Below are positions 38,140-46,730 of a stretch of 64,000 bases of DNA, one piece after another. Numbering within the stretch: position 1 is the stretch's first letter; every line of letters starts with the position of its first letter. The notes below the pieces were generated by a model. It was given only the letters and a program-made list of their open reading frames with translations. It was not told the origin of the DNA and ran no database searches. The stretch lies in contig JACJXZ010000007.1 in assembly GCA_020636375.1 (NCBI GenBank), positions 62,001-126,000 of the forward strand, written 5' to 3'. Source of the DNA: Lewinellaceae bacterium (GTDB lineage Bacteria > Bacteroidota > Bacteroidia > Chitinophagales > Saprospiraceae). A program made the position numbers and the translations under genes.

Positions 38140-39642
38140 ATGAAGAGAAGATTATTACAGCATTTTTTGATGAGCTTTATTTTTTTGAACCCCTTGTTAT
38201 TTGCCGGAGCGTCGGCCAATTCCTTCACCTTTCTCTGGACGGGAAACAGCACGTTGAACCCTGCCAACTGGAGTGACCCTGCCAATTGGCTAAACCTGGA
38301 TACGGAGGAAGTCCCGACATCGCTGCCGGCCGATGGCGACATGCTGATAGACGGCGCCTGGACGGTTTACGTTACCACTTCCGCCATTACCGGCTCCGTG
38401 CAGCTCAGCGGCGGGGCTACCCTGATCATCAATGCTGGCGCCATCCTGACGACCCAGGAAGGAGGGCTGGACGGCAGCCACGGCATCCGCCTCGACCTGA
38501 TGGCAGGGCCGATCGCCACCGGCAACTATCCGGGGGCCGCCTTTTCCGGGCAGAGCGCATCCTGCACCCTGGTCGTCCGCGGCACGTTGAATATTAACGT
38601 TGCCGCCGCTGCCAATCAGCGGGCGCCGAAGGCCGGATGGTACATCAATGAATCCAATTTCGGAATTGTTGAAAGCACAGGAAAGGTCAATATTATCGTT
38701 GCCGGGACCGATGGGATGGAGATTGCCGGAATATTAAACAACAATGGCAACATTACTATAACTGACCCCGAGGATAGCGGCATTCAAATTAACAGCGGAG
38801 GCGAAATAACGATTGGCGCATCTGGCAATTTGACCGTATCAGGAGGGGCAGAATGCTTAAATTTCAGGAGCAATTCTATGATGACAAATAATGGAACCGT
38901 GCAATTGTCAGGCGCCTCCACCGGCACAATCATAAAAGCGGGTTCTCCCTGGAATTTCTTTAACAATAAAAACTTCCGGGGCTCGGGTTTGGTAGAAAGG
39001 GCTAAATTTTTCGTCCATGGCCCGGGATCGGCCCTAATGCCCGGCCCTTCTACCGGTTGCCTTACTTTCGAGAATGGCACCAGTTCCGTTTCCCTTTCCG
39101 GCGTAACGCTCTATATCCAGGCCAACGGCAATACCGCGTGTACGGGTTACGATCAGATCATATTTTCTGGTTCTGAAGATGTCGGCATTGCCGGAGCGGA
39201 GCTACAACTGACTATCGGAGCAGATTATGCCCCCAATGGGATCATCACTATCCTGGAAGCCAGCGCTGGAGTTGTTTCCGGGACTTTCAATTCGGTGACG
39301 GTCAATAATTCCAGTTATACTGTGGATTATAATGCCAGTGCCGTTTCTTTTTCTGCGGACGGATTGACCGATACCCGTTCTGTTGCCCTTGCCGGTAAAA
39401 ACAAGTGGGCGCTCTACCCGGCCCTGGCGCGGGACGTAGTCACCGTTGAGTGGCAGGAAGGGTTCGCCGGCAGTTTCGCCATTGACGTCTTCAACCTGTC
39501 CGGGCAGAATGTCTGCCACCGGGAGGCGCCCGCCCAAACCCCGGTCTTGGAAATTCCGGTGAGGCACCTGCCGCCGGGCATGTACTGGGTAGCCATTCGC
39601 CACAACGGCGTGGTGGAAACGAAGCGGTTTGTGAAAGAGTAG
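38140..39642 (+). CDS. T9SS-secreted beta-helix protein, tandem paralogue 3
   Basis: About 500 aa from ATG 38140 (MKRRLLQHFLMSF), preferred to the upstream in-frame ATG at 38083 because it begins a normal signal peptide like its paralogues. Helix part closely matches gene 2, but the VEHS-type domain present in genes 1 and 2 is missing: the sequence passes from the helix (SAVSFSADGL) straight into the sorting domain (KWALYPALARDVVTVEWQ ... KRFVKE). It is thus a natural domain-loss variant. Same direction as the other two, 255 bp after gene 2. Confidence 0.87.
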   Translation: MKRRLLQHFLMSFIFLNPLLFAGASANSFTFLWTGNSTLNPANWSDPANWLNLDTEEVPTSLPADGDMLIDGAWTVYVTTSAITGSVQLSGGATLIINAGAILTTQEGGLDGSHGIRLDLMAGPIATGNYPGAAFSGQSASCTLVVRGTLNINVAAAANQRAPKAGWYINESNFGIVESTGKVNIIVAGTDGMEIAGILNNNGNITITDPEDSGIQINSGGEITIGASGNLTVSGGAECLNFRSNSMMTNNGTVQLSGASTGTIIKAGSPWNFFNNKNFRGSGLVERAKFFVHGPGSALMPGPSTGCLTFENGTSSVSLSGVTLYIQANGNTACTGYDQIIFSGSEDVGIAGAELQLTIGADYAPNGIITILEASAGVVSGTFNSVTVNNSSYTVDYNASAVSFSADGLTDTRSVALAGKNKWALYPALARDVVTVEWQEGFAGSFAIDVFNLSGQNVCHREAPAQTPVLEIPVRHLPPGMYWVAIRHNGVVETKRFVKE

Positions 39643-39672
39643 GGCTGTTGTTTTCCCGCCGGGGGCGGAATG

Positions 39673-39799
39673 GGCTACCCGTCTAAGGCTGGACACTCCA
39701 TGCCTCCTGCAAACGCTTGGCCTCGACTCCGCTCGGCTTTCCTCTTTCTGCTGTCCAGCGTTCGGCCGAACTCACGCCGAGGCCCTCAGACGGGTAGCC
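39673..39799. repeat. GGCTACC-ended inverted-repeat element, copy 2
   Basis: 127 bp beginning GGCTACCCGTCTAA and ending CAGACGGGTAGCC; core shared with the copy at 28516-28617, plus an extra GCCGAACTCACGCCGAGGCC segment before the right end. It lies 30 bp after a stop codon, as copy 1 lies 4 bp after one. Confidence 0.8.
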
Positions 39800-39897
39800 G
39801 AAATGAATTTCCAAATACCTACTTCGAATTTGAGCCAAACGGAAATAGGAGAAGGAGGCCAAACGCAATTATTTAAGTTTGAAGTAATTATTGCCAA

Positions 39898-41445
39898 TTA
39901 CAACACGTTAAACGACAACCCCACAAAGAACCCCACTTCATACACCGACCGCAGCGGCAGCGACCCCGCTTCCGATACCAGGCTGTCTCCCACCTCATAG
40001 CCCTGCCCGAGGCGTTCCACCCGGCCGCCCATCAGGCCGGCGCTGAGCGCGATGCGCTGGCCTTGCCCCAGGATAAAACTGGGCCCCAGCAGAAAGTGGA
40101 CCGACTGGGCGCCGCTGTCGCCGCCCAGGCCCAGGCCCAGCCCGAAAGCGCCGCCCACCGAGACATTGCCTGCGCTCTGCGGGTAAAAATGGAGGAAGGA
40201 AGTAATGATCGGCAGGTAGCTGTCTTTGTCTTCCGAGACGATCAGGCTGTCGCGCAGGAAGTAGCCCTGCGGCTGCTCAAAGAAGCTGCCGAAGCTGACG
40301 CCGATGCTGGCGTTGACCTTGAAGCCGCCGTAGACCGGCACCTCCACCGCAGAGAGCTGCCGCGTGGAAATGCCGGGGATGCTGATGCTGTCGACCGGGT
40401 CCAGCCTCAGCTTCAACCGCAGCCTGTCCCCCTTGGCCTGGGTCCGGAAAGTATGAGAGAAGGTGTTGGCCTTGAGCTCTTCCAGGATGTAGCGCAGTTG
40501 GATGAGCTGTTCCAGGTTGTAGTTTTCCATGTCGGAAAGGGCCATAGCCGCCGCTTCGGCGGCCTGGTGGTATTGCTCCAGGCGGCCTTCGCCGGCCCCT
40601 TCAAAGGAATCTATGGCGGCCTGAAATTCGCCGAACTTGGCCGTGGAAAGCGGAATGGTGCGCAGAGAATCCCGAATCCAGGCCACCGCCTGGTAATAGC
40701 CTTCCAGTTCTTCCGTATAGCTGTTGAATTGTTCCAGCTTCCGGCTGAGTTCTTCGCGGGCGCTGGTTTTTTCCAGCAATTGCTCCAGGCTCTCCACCTC
40801 CGACTGCTTGCCGAGGATGGTCTCCAGGTATTCCATGGACAGACGGCGGATTTCGGTAGGCGGTATGGCGGGGTTGTAGCGCAGTTTTTCGATCTCGCCG
40901 GCGGCAAGGGCCTTGATGCGCTGGGCCTGCGCCAGGCGCTTCATTTCCCGGCTGATCTCCCCGAGGTCTTTTTCGGTATTGTCGATCAGGCGGGCGGTCT
41001 GGCTGAACTGCTTCAGCAGAGCGTTGGCCGTTTTGGCCGAGGCGTCGGTCACGAAGCCGTCGCCATCGTCGAAGCCGCCGCCAAAATCGTCGATGGGGAA
41101 ACTGGGGCCGCCGCCCGGCGCGCCGAACAGGCCCGAGAGCATCGAAAAGGGAGAAGCGCCGCCCCCCGGCCCGGCGAGCAGGCCGCTGATGCCGCCGCCG
41201 GCCACCGGCGCAATACGGGCTTCTTCGTTCTCTTCCCGGACGGAAACCTTATACAGGTAGTTGTTGTAATTCAGGACCTGAAGGGTCACCGGTTCCCCGT
41301 TGCGGGCCTGCGCCTTTTTGACGGGCTGCCCATCCCGGAGATAAGCGATGGAGTCCGCCTGCACGTCGTACCGGATCGTCAGGCCCTGCGCCGGCAGCGA
41401 AAGGCCGGCCAACAGAAAAAGAGCGGACAAGAAGAAAGTTTTCAT
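39898..41445 (-). CDS. Exported coiled-coil protein with possible C-terminal barrel, unknown
   Basis: 515 aa from the ATG at 41445 (signal peptide MKTFFLSALFLLAGLSLPAQ); the frame extends further upstream but only through non-coding-like sequence. After a short beta-rich N-terminal part there is a Gly/Pro/Phe-rich segment (about 85-125), a long helical coiled coil (about 135-330), and a Gly-rich C-terminal part with alternating hydrophobic strands (VGGAFGLGLGLGGD, HFLLGPSFILGQ, VGFFVGLSFNVL) that could be an outer-membrane barrel. TACATTTG (minus strand, 41529-41536) is a likely -7 box. Divergent from the metallopeptidase gene, so the two may share control. Confidence 0.8.
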   Translation of the reverse strand: MKTFFLSALFLLAGLSLPAQGLTIRYDVQADSIAYLRDGQPVKKAQARNGEPVTLQVLNYNNYLYKVSVREENEEARIAPVAGGGISGLLAGPGGGASPFSMLSGLFGAPGGGPSFPIDDFGGGFDDGDGFVTDASAKTANALLKQFSQTARLIDNTEKDLGEISREMKRLAQAQRIKALAAGEIEKLRYNPAIPPTEIRRLSMEYLETILGKQSEVESLEQLLEKTSAREELSRKLEQFNSYTEELEGYYQAVAWIRDSLRTIPLSTAKFGEFQAAIDSFEGAGEGRLEQYHQAAEAAAMALSDMENYNLEQLIQLRYILEELKANTFSHTFRTQAKGDRLRLKLRLDPVDSISIPGISTRQLSAVEVPVYGGFKVNASIGVSFGSFFEQPQGYFLRDSLIVSEDKDSYLPIITSFLHFYPQSAGNVSVGGAFGLGLGLGGDSGAQSVHFLLGPSFILGQGQRIALSAGLMGGRVERLGQGYEVGDSLVSEAGSLPLRSVYEVGFFVGLSFNVL

Positions 41446-41601
41446 CGAATTGTATTTAACTTGGGCTACAGGTGCTAAATTTAGAACATTTAACATAGCA
41501 ACCATCTTTCGCCCTTGGTTTTTCTGCACAAATGTATTTGATGGGCCCGGAAAAGGTAACCCCTGGCGGCCTGAACAAATAAAGAATACTAAAAGAAACT
41601 T

Positions 41602-43293
41602 ATGCCTTTCCTGCTTTTCCTGATTTTTCTCCAACCATTCGCCCTGGTAACCGTACAACCGCGGGCCCATGCGGCCCTGCAACCCTGCAGCCATGCAACC
41701 ATCCACGATCACGGAGACGAGATTTTTGCTTATGTCCGGAGCCCCAATGGCAAACAGCCCGATTCCGGCGTGCCGGCCTACAAGCTTTCCGCCGCTGCCT
41801 CCGTTTACCAGAAGCTGCTGCACGCCCGCGGAGACTTCCGCCTGCCTGCCCCCGAACTGGTGATGAACGACGGCCAGCTCTACGTCGCCTGGATGAATTC
41901 GAAAAAGCAGCAGGTCGGCATTGAAGAAAAGGCCTACGACATCTGCGCCTCGTTTGGCGCGGACTCCCTGAACGCCCTGGCGGCCCTGCTTGCTCACGAG
42001 CTTACCCATTATTACGAAAAGCACGACTGGACCCGCCACTTTTCCCGCAACAACGCTAATACGCGGGCCGGCGAACAACTGGCGGAGCTGGATGAAGGCC
42101 TTAAAATGGAAGTGCAATCCGATTACCTCGGCGGTTTCCTCGCCCTGTCCGCCGGGTTCGATACCTACGGCATCATTCCACAGTTGCTGCCCCGGGTTTA
42201 CAAAGGTTATGTCCTGCCCGAGGAAATCCCCGGCTATCCCTCCCTGGCCGACCGCATCGCCTATGCAAACAACGCGATGGGCCGGCTGCGGGAACTACAG
42301 CTGGCCTTCGAGGTGGCCAACTGCCTGACCGTGGTGGAGGGCTACGAGCCGGCCCTGGATTACTACAACTACATCCTGCGCGACTTTCAGAGCCGGGAGC
42401 TGTACAACAACCTCGGCGTGTTGCACGTGCTGGCCGCCTTGCCGTTCTTTACCCGGGAAGAAATGCCGTATATTTTGCCCCTGGAGCTGGACATGGAGTC
42501 CCGCCTCCGCCCGGACAAACGGGGATTCGAAGAAAATGCCGAAAAACGGGCCGCCCTGCTGGCCGCCGCCCTGGAGGCCTTCGGCCGCGCAGAACTGCTC
42601 GACAAGGAATATCCCGCCGCCTGGATCAACAAAGCCTGCGTGTTCCTGCTGCAGGGCGCGCCGGACGACGCCCGCTACTGGGCCGGCAAAGCCCGAAAGC
42701 TCAGCGAAAAGCTGGCGCTGGGCGTTGAAACGCAATACGCCCAGGTACTCCAGGGCATCATCGCCGCTGCCGAAGGGGACGATGAGGCGGCCCGCGCCCT
42801 GCTCCGGCCCCTGGCGGAGGGGGGCAGCCTGGTGGCCCGGCTCAACCTGTCCATACTGGAGGGGGCGGCCCCGGCAGAGCCGGAACCGCTCAACTTCGCC
42901 AAAGGGGTAGAGCGCATCGAAGGCCTGCTGCTGGACGACTACCTGGAAAACCCGGAACCGGAACTGCAGGTGGATATGGGCGGCAACGTATTCTGCGGGC
43001 TGCAACGGCTGGAGCATTCCAAAATACTGGTGCATTACGCAGAGGACGGCAAAAAATACGCCGTTTTTCACCTTGCCGGCGATAGCTACGACGGGGCCAC
43101 CCGCCTGGGTATCCGCCGGGGCGCGGACATGGAGGAAGTGCGGGAAAAGTATGCTGCCCGCTCCCGCGCTGTCGGGAGCCGGCAGGGCTCCTATTTGGTT
43201 TTTCCTAAAGAAAACCTCCTTTTTCGGTTCGACCTGCAGGGGAAAGTCGATCAATGGGCGGTATTCCGGATCCGGCTGAAGGAAGGGGAATGA
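41602..43293 (+). CDS. Exported HExxH metallopeptidase-like TPR protein, paralogue A
   Basis: 563 aa. Short N-terminal hydrophobic leader (MPFLLFLIFLQPFALV), then a zincin-like domain with HELTH at 132-136, the helix continuing YYEKH, and a downstream EVQSDYLGGF where Glu or Asp may be the third ligand. From about 250 the protein is TPR-like, and the last ~90 residues (GIRRGADMEEVREKYA) resemble a small BamE/PDZ-like module. 47 percent or so of positions look shared by eye with paralogue B at 46731, but that figure is an impression, not a calculation. Peptidase activity is inferred from HExxH. Confidence 0.8.
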   Translation: MPFLLFLIFLQPFALVTVQPRAHAALQPCSHATIHDHGDEIFAYVRSPNGKQPDSGVPAYKLSAAASVYQKLLHARGDFRLPAPELVMNDGQLYVAWMNSKKQQVGIEEKAYDICASFGADSLNALAALLAHELTHYYEKHDWTRHFSRNNANTRAGEQLAELDEGLKMEVQSDYLGGFLALSAGFDTYGIIPQLLPRVYKGYVLPEEIPGYPSLADRIAYANNAMGRLRELQLAFEVANCLTVVEGYEPALDYYNYILRDFQSRELYNNLGVLHVLAALPFFTREEMPYILPLELDMESRLRPDKRGFEENAEKRAALLAAALEAFGRAELLDKEYPAAWINKACVFLLQGAPDDARYWAGKARKLSEKLALGVETQYAQVLQGIIAAAEGDDEAARALLRPLAEGGSLVARLNLSILEGAAPAEPEPLNFAKGVERIEGLLLDDYLENPEPELQVDMGGNVFCGLQRLEHSKILVHYAEDGKKYAVFHLAGDSYDGATRLGIRRGADMEEVREKYAARSRAVGSRQGSYLVFPKENLLFRFDLQGKVDQWAVFRIRLKEGE

Positions 43294-43356
43294 CCGAAGC
43301 TATACGGCCGAAATTTGATTTTGTGAACTTATAATCACTGCTAAAAAGAATTTACT

Positions 43357-44259
43357 ATGAGCAAGCCAATCGTATTGATCGCCGGTATATTATTGCTGGC
43401 GCTTAGCCTGCAGAGCCAGGGAGATGTACCCATACTGCTTACCAAGTCTTATAAAAAGGTCAGGTACGCGCCGGAGCAAGGGGCCAAATTCACAAAGATA
43501 GAAGCCGTCAAATCCCTGGATGCGAAAGGAGTGCTAAAGCTCGGCGGCAAGTCTTCAGCCCGTCTTTACTGCAATGGTGCTTTCAAGGAGCTGGAGGGGA
43601 AAGGAGCGTACGCCGTCGGGAGCCTTTTCCAGGAAGAATTGCGGTACACGCCGATGGGCTACGCCAACCTGTTGAACGACCGGCTCATGGCGGCCATCGG
43701 AGGGCCGAAAGGCAGCGACACCACCAGCGCCGTCGGAGGCGTAATTACTATTGAAGCGTTTCCCATTACCGTCAATACTCCAACCGGCAAATTGGCAGCG
43801 GGCCAAACCATTCCTCTCCGCTGGCAAAGCATGCAAGAAGTACCGGAATACCGATTTATTATTAAGGATGGTGCCGGCAAGGAGGTCCATTCCGCTACAG
43901 TCAACAAAATGGAGTACGCCCTCGATTTGGGCAGCCTGGGTTTAAAAACCGGCATCCAATATTCCTGGAGGGTTGTTCAATCTGGCGAAGAGCGGGTCTC
44001 CTCTAACAAATATTTCTTTACCATTACGCCAGCAGAGGAACAGGAAAAGGTGATGAAAAACTTACAGGAAGAAGAGGCTTACCAACAGGCGGACCCCATG
44101 ATGAAGAAGCTGATGGAAGGGGTTTGGCTCGAAAATTTTGGATTTTACTACGCTGCCGATAAGGCATATCAGGAAGCGGCCCGCATAGAAGGCAAGCAGG
44201 GCTTGTCCGAGAATATGCGCCGTGCTTTCACCCGGCGCTGGCGGCGGTCGTTAGAATAG
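43357..44259 (+). CDS. Exported Ig-like protein, DUF928-like plan, unknown
   Basis: 300 aa. Signal peptide (IVLIAGILLLALSLQSQ), a beta-rich N-terminal half resembling FecR-like sheets (VRYAPEQGAKFTKIEAV), an Ig-like segment (LAAGQTIPLRWQSM ... YSWRVVQSGEE) and a helical end. The order Ig-like sandwich then helical tail recalls DUF928 proteins, which accompany CHAT proteins in cyanobacteria; that link is weak. It is 63 bp after paralogue A in the same direction and convergent with the caspase gene. Very likely part of the same functional cluster. Confidence 0.7.
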   Translation: MSKPIVLIAGILLLALSLQSQGDVPILLTKSYKKVRYAPEQGAKFTKIEAVKSLDAKGVLKLGGKSSARLYCNGAFKELEGKGAYAVGSLFQEELRYTPMGYANLLNDRLMAAIGGPKGSDTTSAVGGVITIEAFPITVNTPTGKLAAGQTIPLRWQSMQEVPEYRFIIKDGAGKEVHSATVNKMEYALDLGSLGLKTGIQYSWRVVQSGEERVSSNKYFFTITPAEEQEKVMKNLQEEEAYQQADPMMKKLMEGVWLENFGFYYAADKAYQEAARIEGKQGLSENMRRAFTRRWRRSLE

Positions 44260-44288
44260 GCCATTCACCCGTCCCGCCGGGCGGCCCT

Positions 44289-46487
44289 TCAATTTTCATA
44301 CTGGCTGATTAGTTCCGTAAACCGGGGATCGTGCTGCAGGGCGGCCAGAAAGGGCGTGGAGCGCAGGTCGTCAAAACCCCTGAACCCATCCTTCAGTGCT
44401 TGCTCCAGCCACTTCAGGGCCTGCTCCTGCTCCCCTTGCAGGGAGAGCGCGCAGGCCAACAGTACCGGGCCTTCCGGGTCGGCAGGTTTCAGCTTGACGT
44501 ATTGCCGGAAGTGCCCCTCGGCCCTTAGATAGTCCGGCAATTCGGACAGGTATAGGAATCCCAGGTCATAGTGGGCATTGGCAAAATAAGGGTGAGACTG
44601 AATGGCAGCTTCATAATAAGCGGCGGCTTCCTCGTACCTGCCGTTAAGGTTGGCGATATAGCCCAGGCTGTTGTTGGCCAATGCATCCTTCGGGTCGAGG
44701 CGGACTGCCTGGAGATAGGCGGATTGGGCAAGCCCCAGGCTGTCTACAGCTTCCCAGGCTTTGCCGAGGATATAATAAGCTTTGGCAAAAGCGCTGTCGA
44801 TCCCGATCGCGCCCTCTGCCAGTTCAATCGCCTTTCGGTAATCTCCTGACCGGTAGGCAATGACCGCCAGGTTGTGGCGGGGGGGCACATAATCCTGCCG
44901 CAGCGCCAGCGCCTGTTCCGCCATCTGGGCGGCATCGTCATATTTTTCTGTTTCCAGGAATGCCATGCTGATGTTGCCCACCGGGACCACCCAGGTTGGC
45001 GACAGGGTACGCGCCCGTTCAAAGGCATCCAGGGCCTTCGGGTAATTTTTCTGCCACCGGTAGGCCATCCCCATTTCATTATAAGCGTGGGCGGCCAGGG
45101 AATCCAGCCCGATGGCCTGTTCCTGCTTCCGGATGGCCAGTTGCAGGATGGAGTCCTTATCCGGCAGGGTTTCCGCCTGCAGGCGCAGCACGAGGCCTTC
45201 GAAGTAGGCCTGCCGGGACCGGAGGTCGTCGTAGAAGAAATTCCCGGGGCCGAGCAGTTCGGCGGCCTTGTCCAGGTATTCAGGGTAGCGCTGGTAGCTT
45301 GCGTCGTACTGCCAGCGGCGCGCCATTTCTTCGGGGCTGGCTTCCAGGTAGGCATTAAGCGCTTGCTGAGCGTCGTCCTGAAGGGCGGCGCTTAGGTTGA
45401 GGCGCAGGGCACTGAGGAGGGGTTGCAGGCCGGGTTGCTGTTGCATTTGCCGAAATAAGGCGTAGGCGGAGCCATTCTCCGGATACAGCAGCCGCCCTTC
45501 GGCCATGGCCCGTTGAAACTGCTGGTAAAGGGGATGGATGATCGTATCTCCACTGGAAGGCAGCGAGCTGCGCGGGGTGGCGAAGGCCATATTTTCCCGG
45601 TGCCCCTTCCGGCGTTCCAGCAGGGCCAGCAGGGTGTCTTCATCGACGCGGAACAGCTCGGTGCTGCCCGGGCCAACCGTCATGGGGTACTGCTCGGCCC
45701 ATTTGGAAACCTCGTCGCCGAGGAAGCGTTCCAGTTCCCGCAGTTCCACTTTCAGGTTCTGGTTGCCGTAAGGGTTGGCTTCGCTGTCCGCCAGCCCCTT
45801 GAGGCCTTCGATGAGGTAGTAGGAGAACAGGCCCCGGCCGCCGCCCCACTGTTCGCCTTCCAGGGAGGATTGGTCGGGTTCGCAGGAGAGGATCTTGATC
45901 TCTTTGGCAAACTGCTGTGCCAGGCCCTGGTTGGTGGCGACTACCCCACCGGTTTCGCTGCCTGCCAGCTTGCCTGCCCGGCAGGCGTCGGTGACCAGGA
46001 GGACCTCCGCGCCGAGCCGCAGGCTGAGGGTTTGTATCACCTTTTGCAGCATCTCGACCGGATAGGTGCCGCTGCCCATATAGTTGGAGGCTTTGGCGTC
46101 GTAGGCGAGCAGGTAGCCCTGGTCCATCAGGATCTTGTTTTCCAGGTCGCCGTGGCCGGAAAAGTAGATGATGGCCCGGTCGCCAGCCTTGCTTTCTTCT
46201 ACCAGCCAGTACAAGGCCATGGCTATTTCTCCGCGGGTGGCCTTTTCGTTCAGCAACAGCTTGATGTTTTCCGGAGCGATGTTGCCTCCGGATTCAGATA
46301 AAAGGAAATCGGCCATCGCCCGGGCATCGCGGTGAGCAAACTGCAGGTTGGGGATGCGTTCGTCCTGGTAGTCGGAAATGCCGATGATCACGGCGCGGGC
46401 AGTTCCTTTATTGGCCATGGCGCCGATCTGGGCGGGCAAGGGCAGGGCGGCGAGAAGAAATAATAAAACCGGCAATGAGGCCTTCAT
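44289..46487 (-). CDS. Exported caspase (peptidase C14) with TPR repeats
   Basis: 732 aa from the ATG at 46487, chosen because it begins a clean signal peptide (MKASLPVLLFLLAALPLPAQ); the frame's upstream extension has no leader. The caspase domain (about 28-270) carries His112 in YFSGHGD and Cys169 in LVTDACRAG. A helical region follows, then about eight TPR units (about 420-730) such as AHAYNEMGMAYRWQKNYPKALDAFERA. Caspase-TPR proteins occur in several bacterial phyla as stress or defence proteases; this one is predicted to work outside the cytoplasm. Catalytic dyad and leader are seen; function inferred. Confidence 0.92.
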   Translation of the reverse strand: MKASLPVLLFLLAALPLPAQIGAMANKGTARAVIIGISDYQDERIPNLQFAHRDARAMADFLLSESGGNIAPENIKLLLNEKATRGEIAMALYWLVEESKAGDRAIIYFSGHGDLENKILMDQGYLLAYDAKASNYMGSGTYPVEMLQKVIQTLSLRLGAEVLLVTDACRAGKLAGSETGGVVATNQGLAQQFAKEIKILSCEPDQSSLEGEQWGGGRGLFSYYLIEGLKGLADSEANPYGNQNLKVELRELERFLGDEVSKWAEQYPMTVGPGSTELFRVDEDTLLALLERRKGHRENMAFATPRSSLPSSGDTIIHPLYQQFQRAMAEGRLLYPENGSAYALFRQMQQQPGLQPLLSALRLNLSAALQDDAQQALNAYLEASPEEMARRWQYDASYQRYPEYLDKAAELLGPGNFFYDDLRSRQAYFEGLVLRLQAETLPDKDSILQLAIRKQEQAIGLDSLAAHAYNEMGMAYRWQKNYPKALDAFERARTLSPTWVVPVGNISMAFLETEKYDDAAQMAEQALALRQDYVPPRHNLAVIAYRSGDYRKAIELAEGAIGIDSAFAKAYYILGKAWEAVDSLGLAQSAYLQAVRLDPKDALANNSLGYIANLNGRYEEAAAYYEAAIQSHPYFANAHYDLGFLYLSELPDYLRAEGHFRQYVKLKPADPEGPVLLACALSLQGEQEQALKWLEQALKDGFRGFDDLRSTPFLAALQHDPRFTELISQYEN

Positions 46488-46730
46488 AGAAGGTAACTTT
46501 TTTGGGTGAAAGCAAATATTAAGGGTGGCGGGGCCACGGGTGTTGGGTTGATGTGTTGATGTGTTTAAGTGTTTATGGGTGTCCGGGTAAAATTTGTGCA
46601 TCCGAAAGGGCGGCAGGGCGGAAACCTGCAAACGCTTACAAACATATAGTTTATCTGTGGCATTTTATTTGGCCGGTAGCCAATGGGTTACCCTAACAAA
46701 CACTAAATTACACCAAAAATAACAGAACTG

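Noticed and set aside
40063..41478. Plus-strand frame (471 codons) opposite the coiled-coil protein
   Set aside because: Shadow frame; no leader or domain, while the minus strand has a signal peptide.
39898..42117. Longer 739-aa version of the coiled-coil protein
   Set aside because: The extension overlaps the divergent metallopeptidase gene; the ATG at 41445 begins a proper signal peptide.
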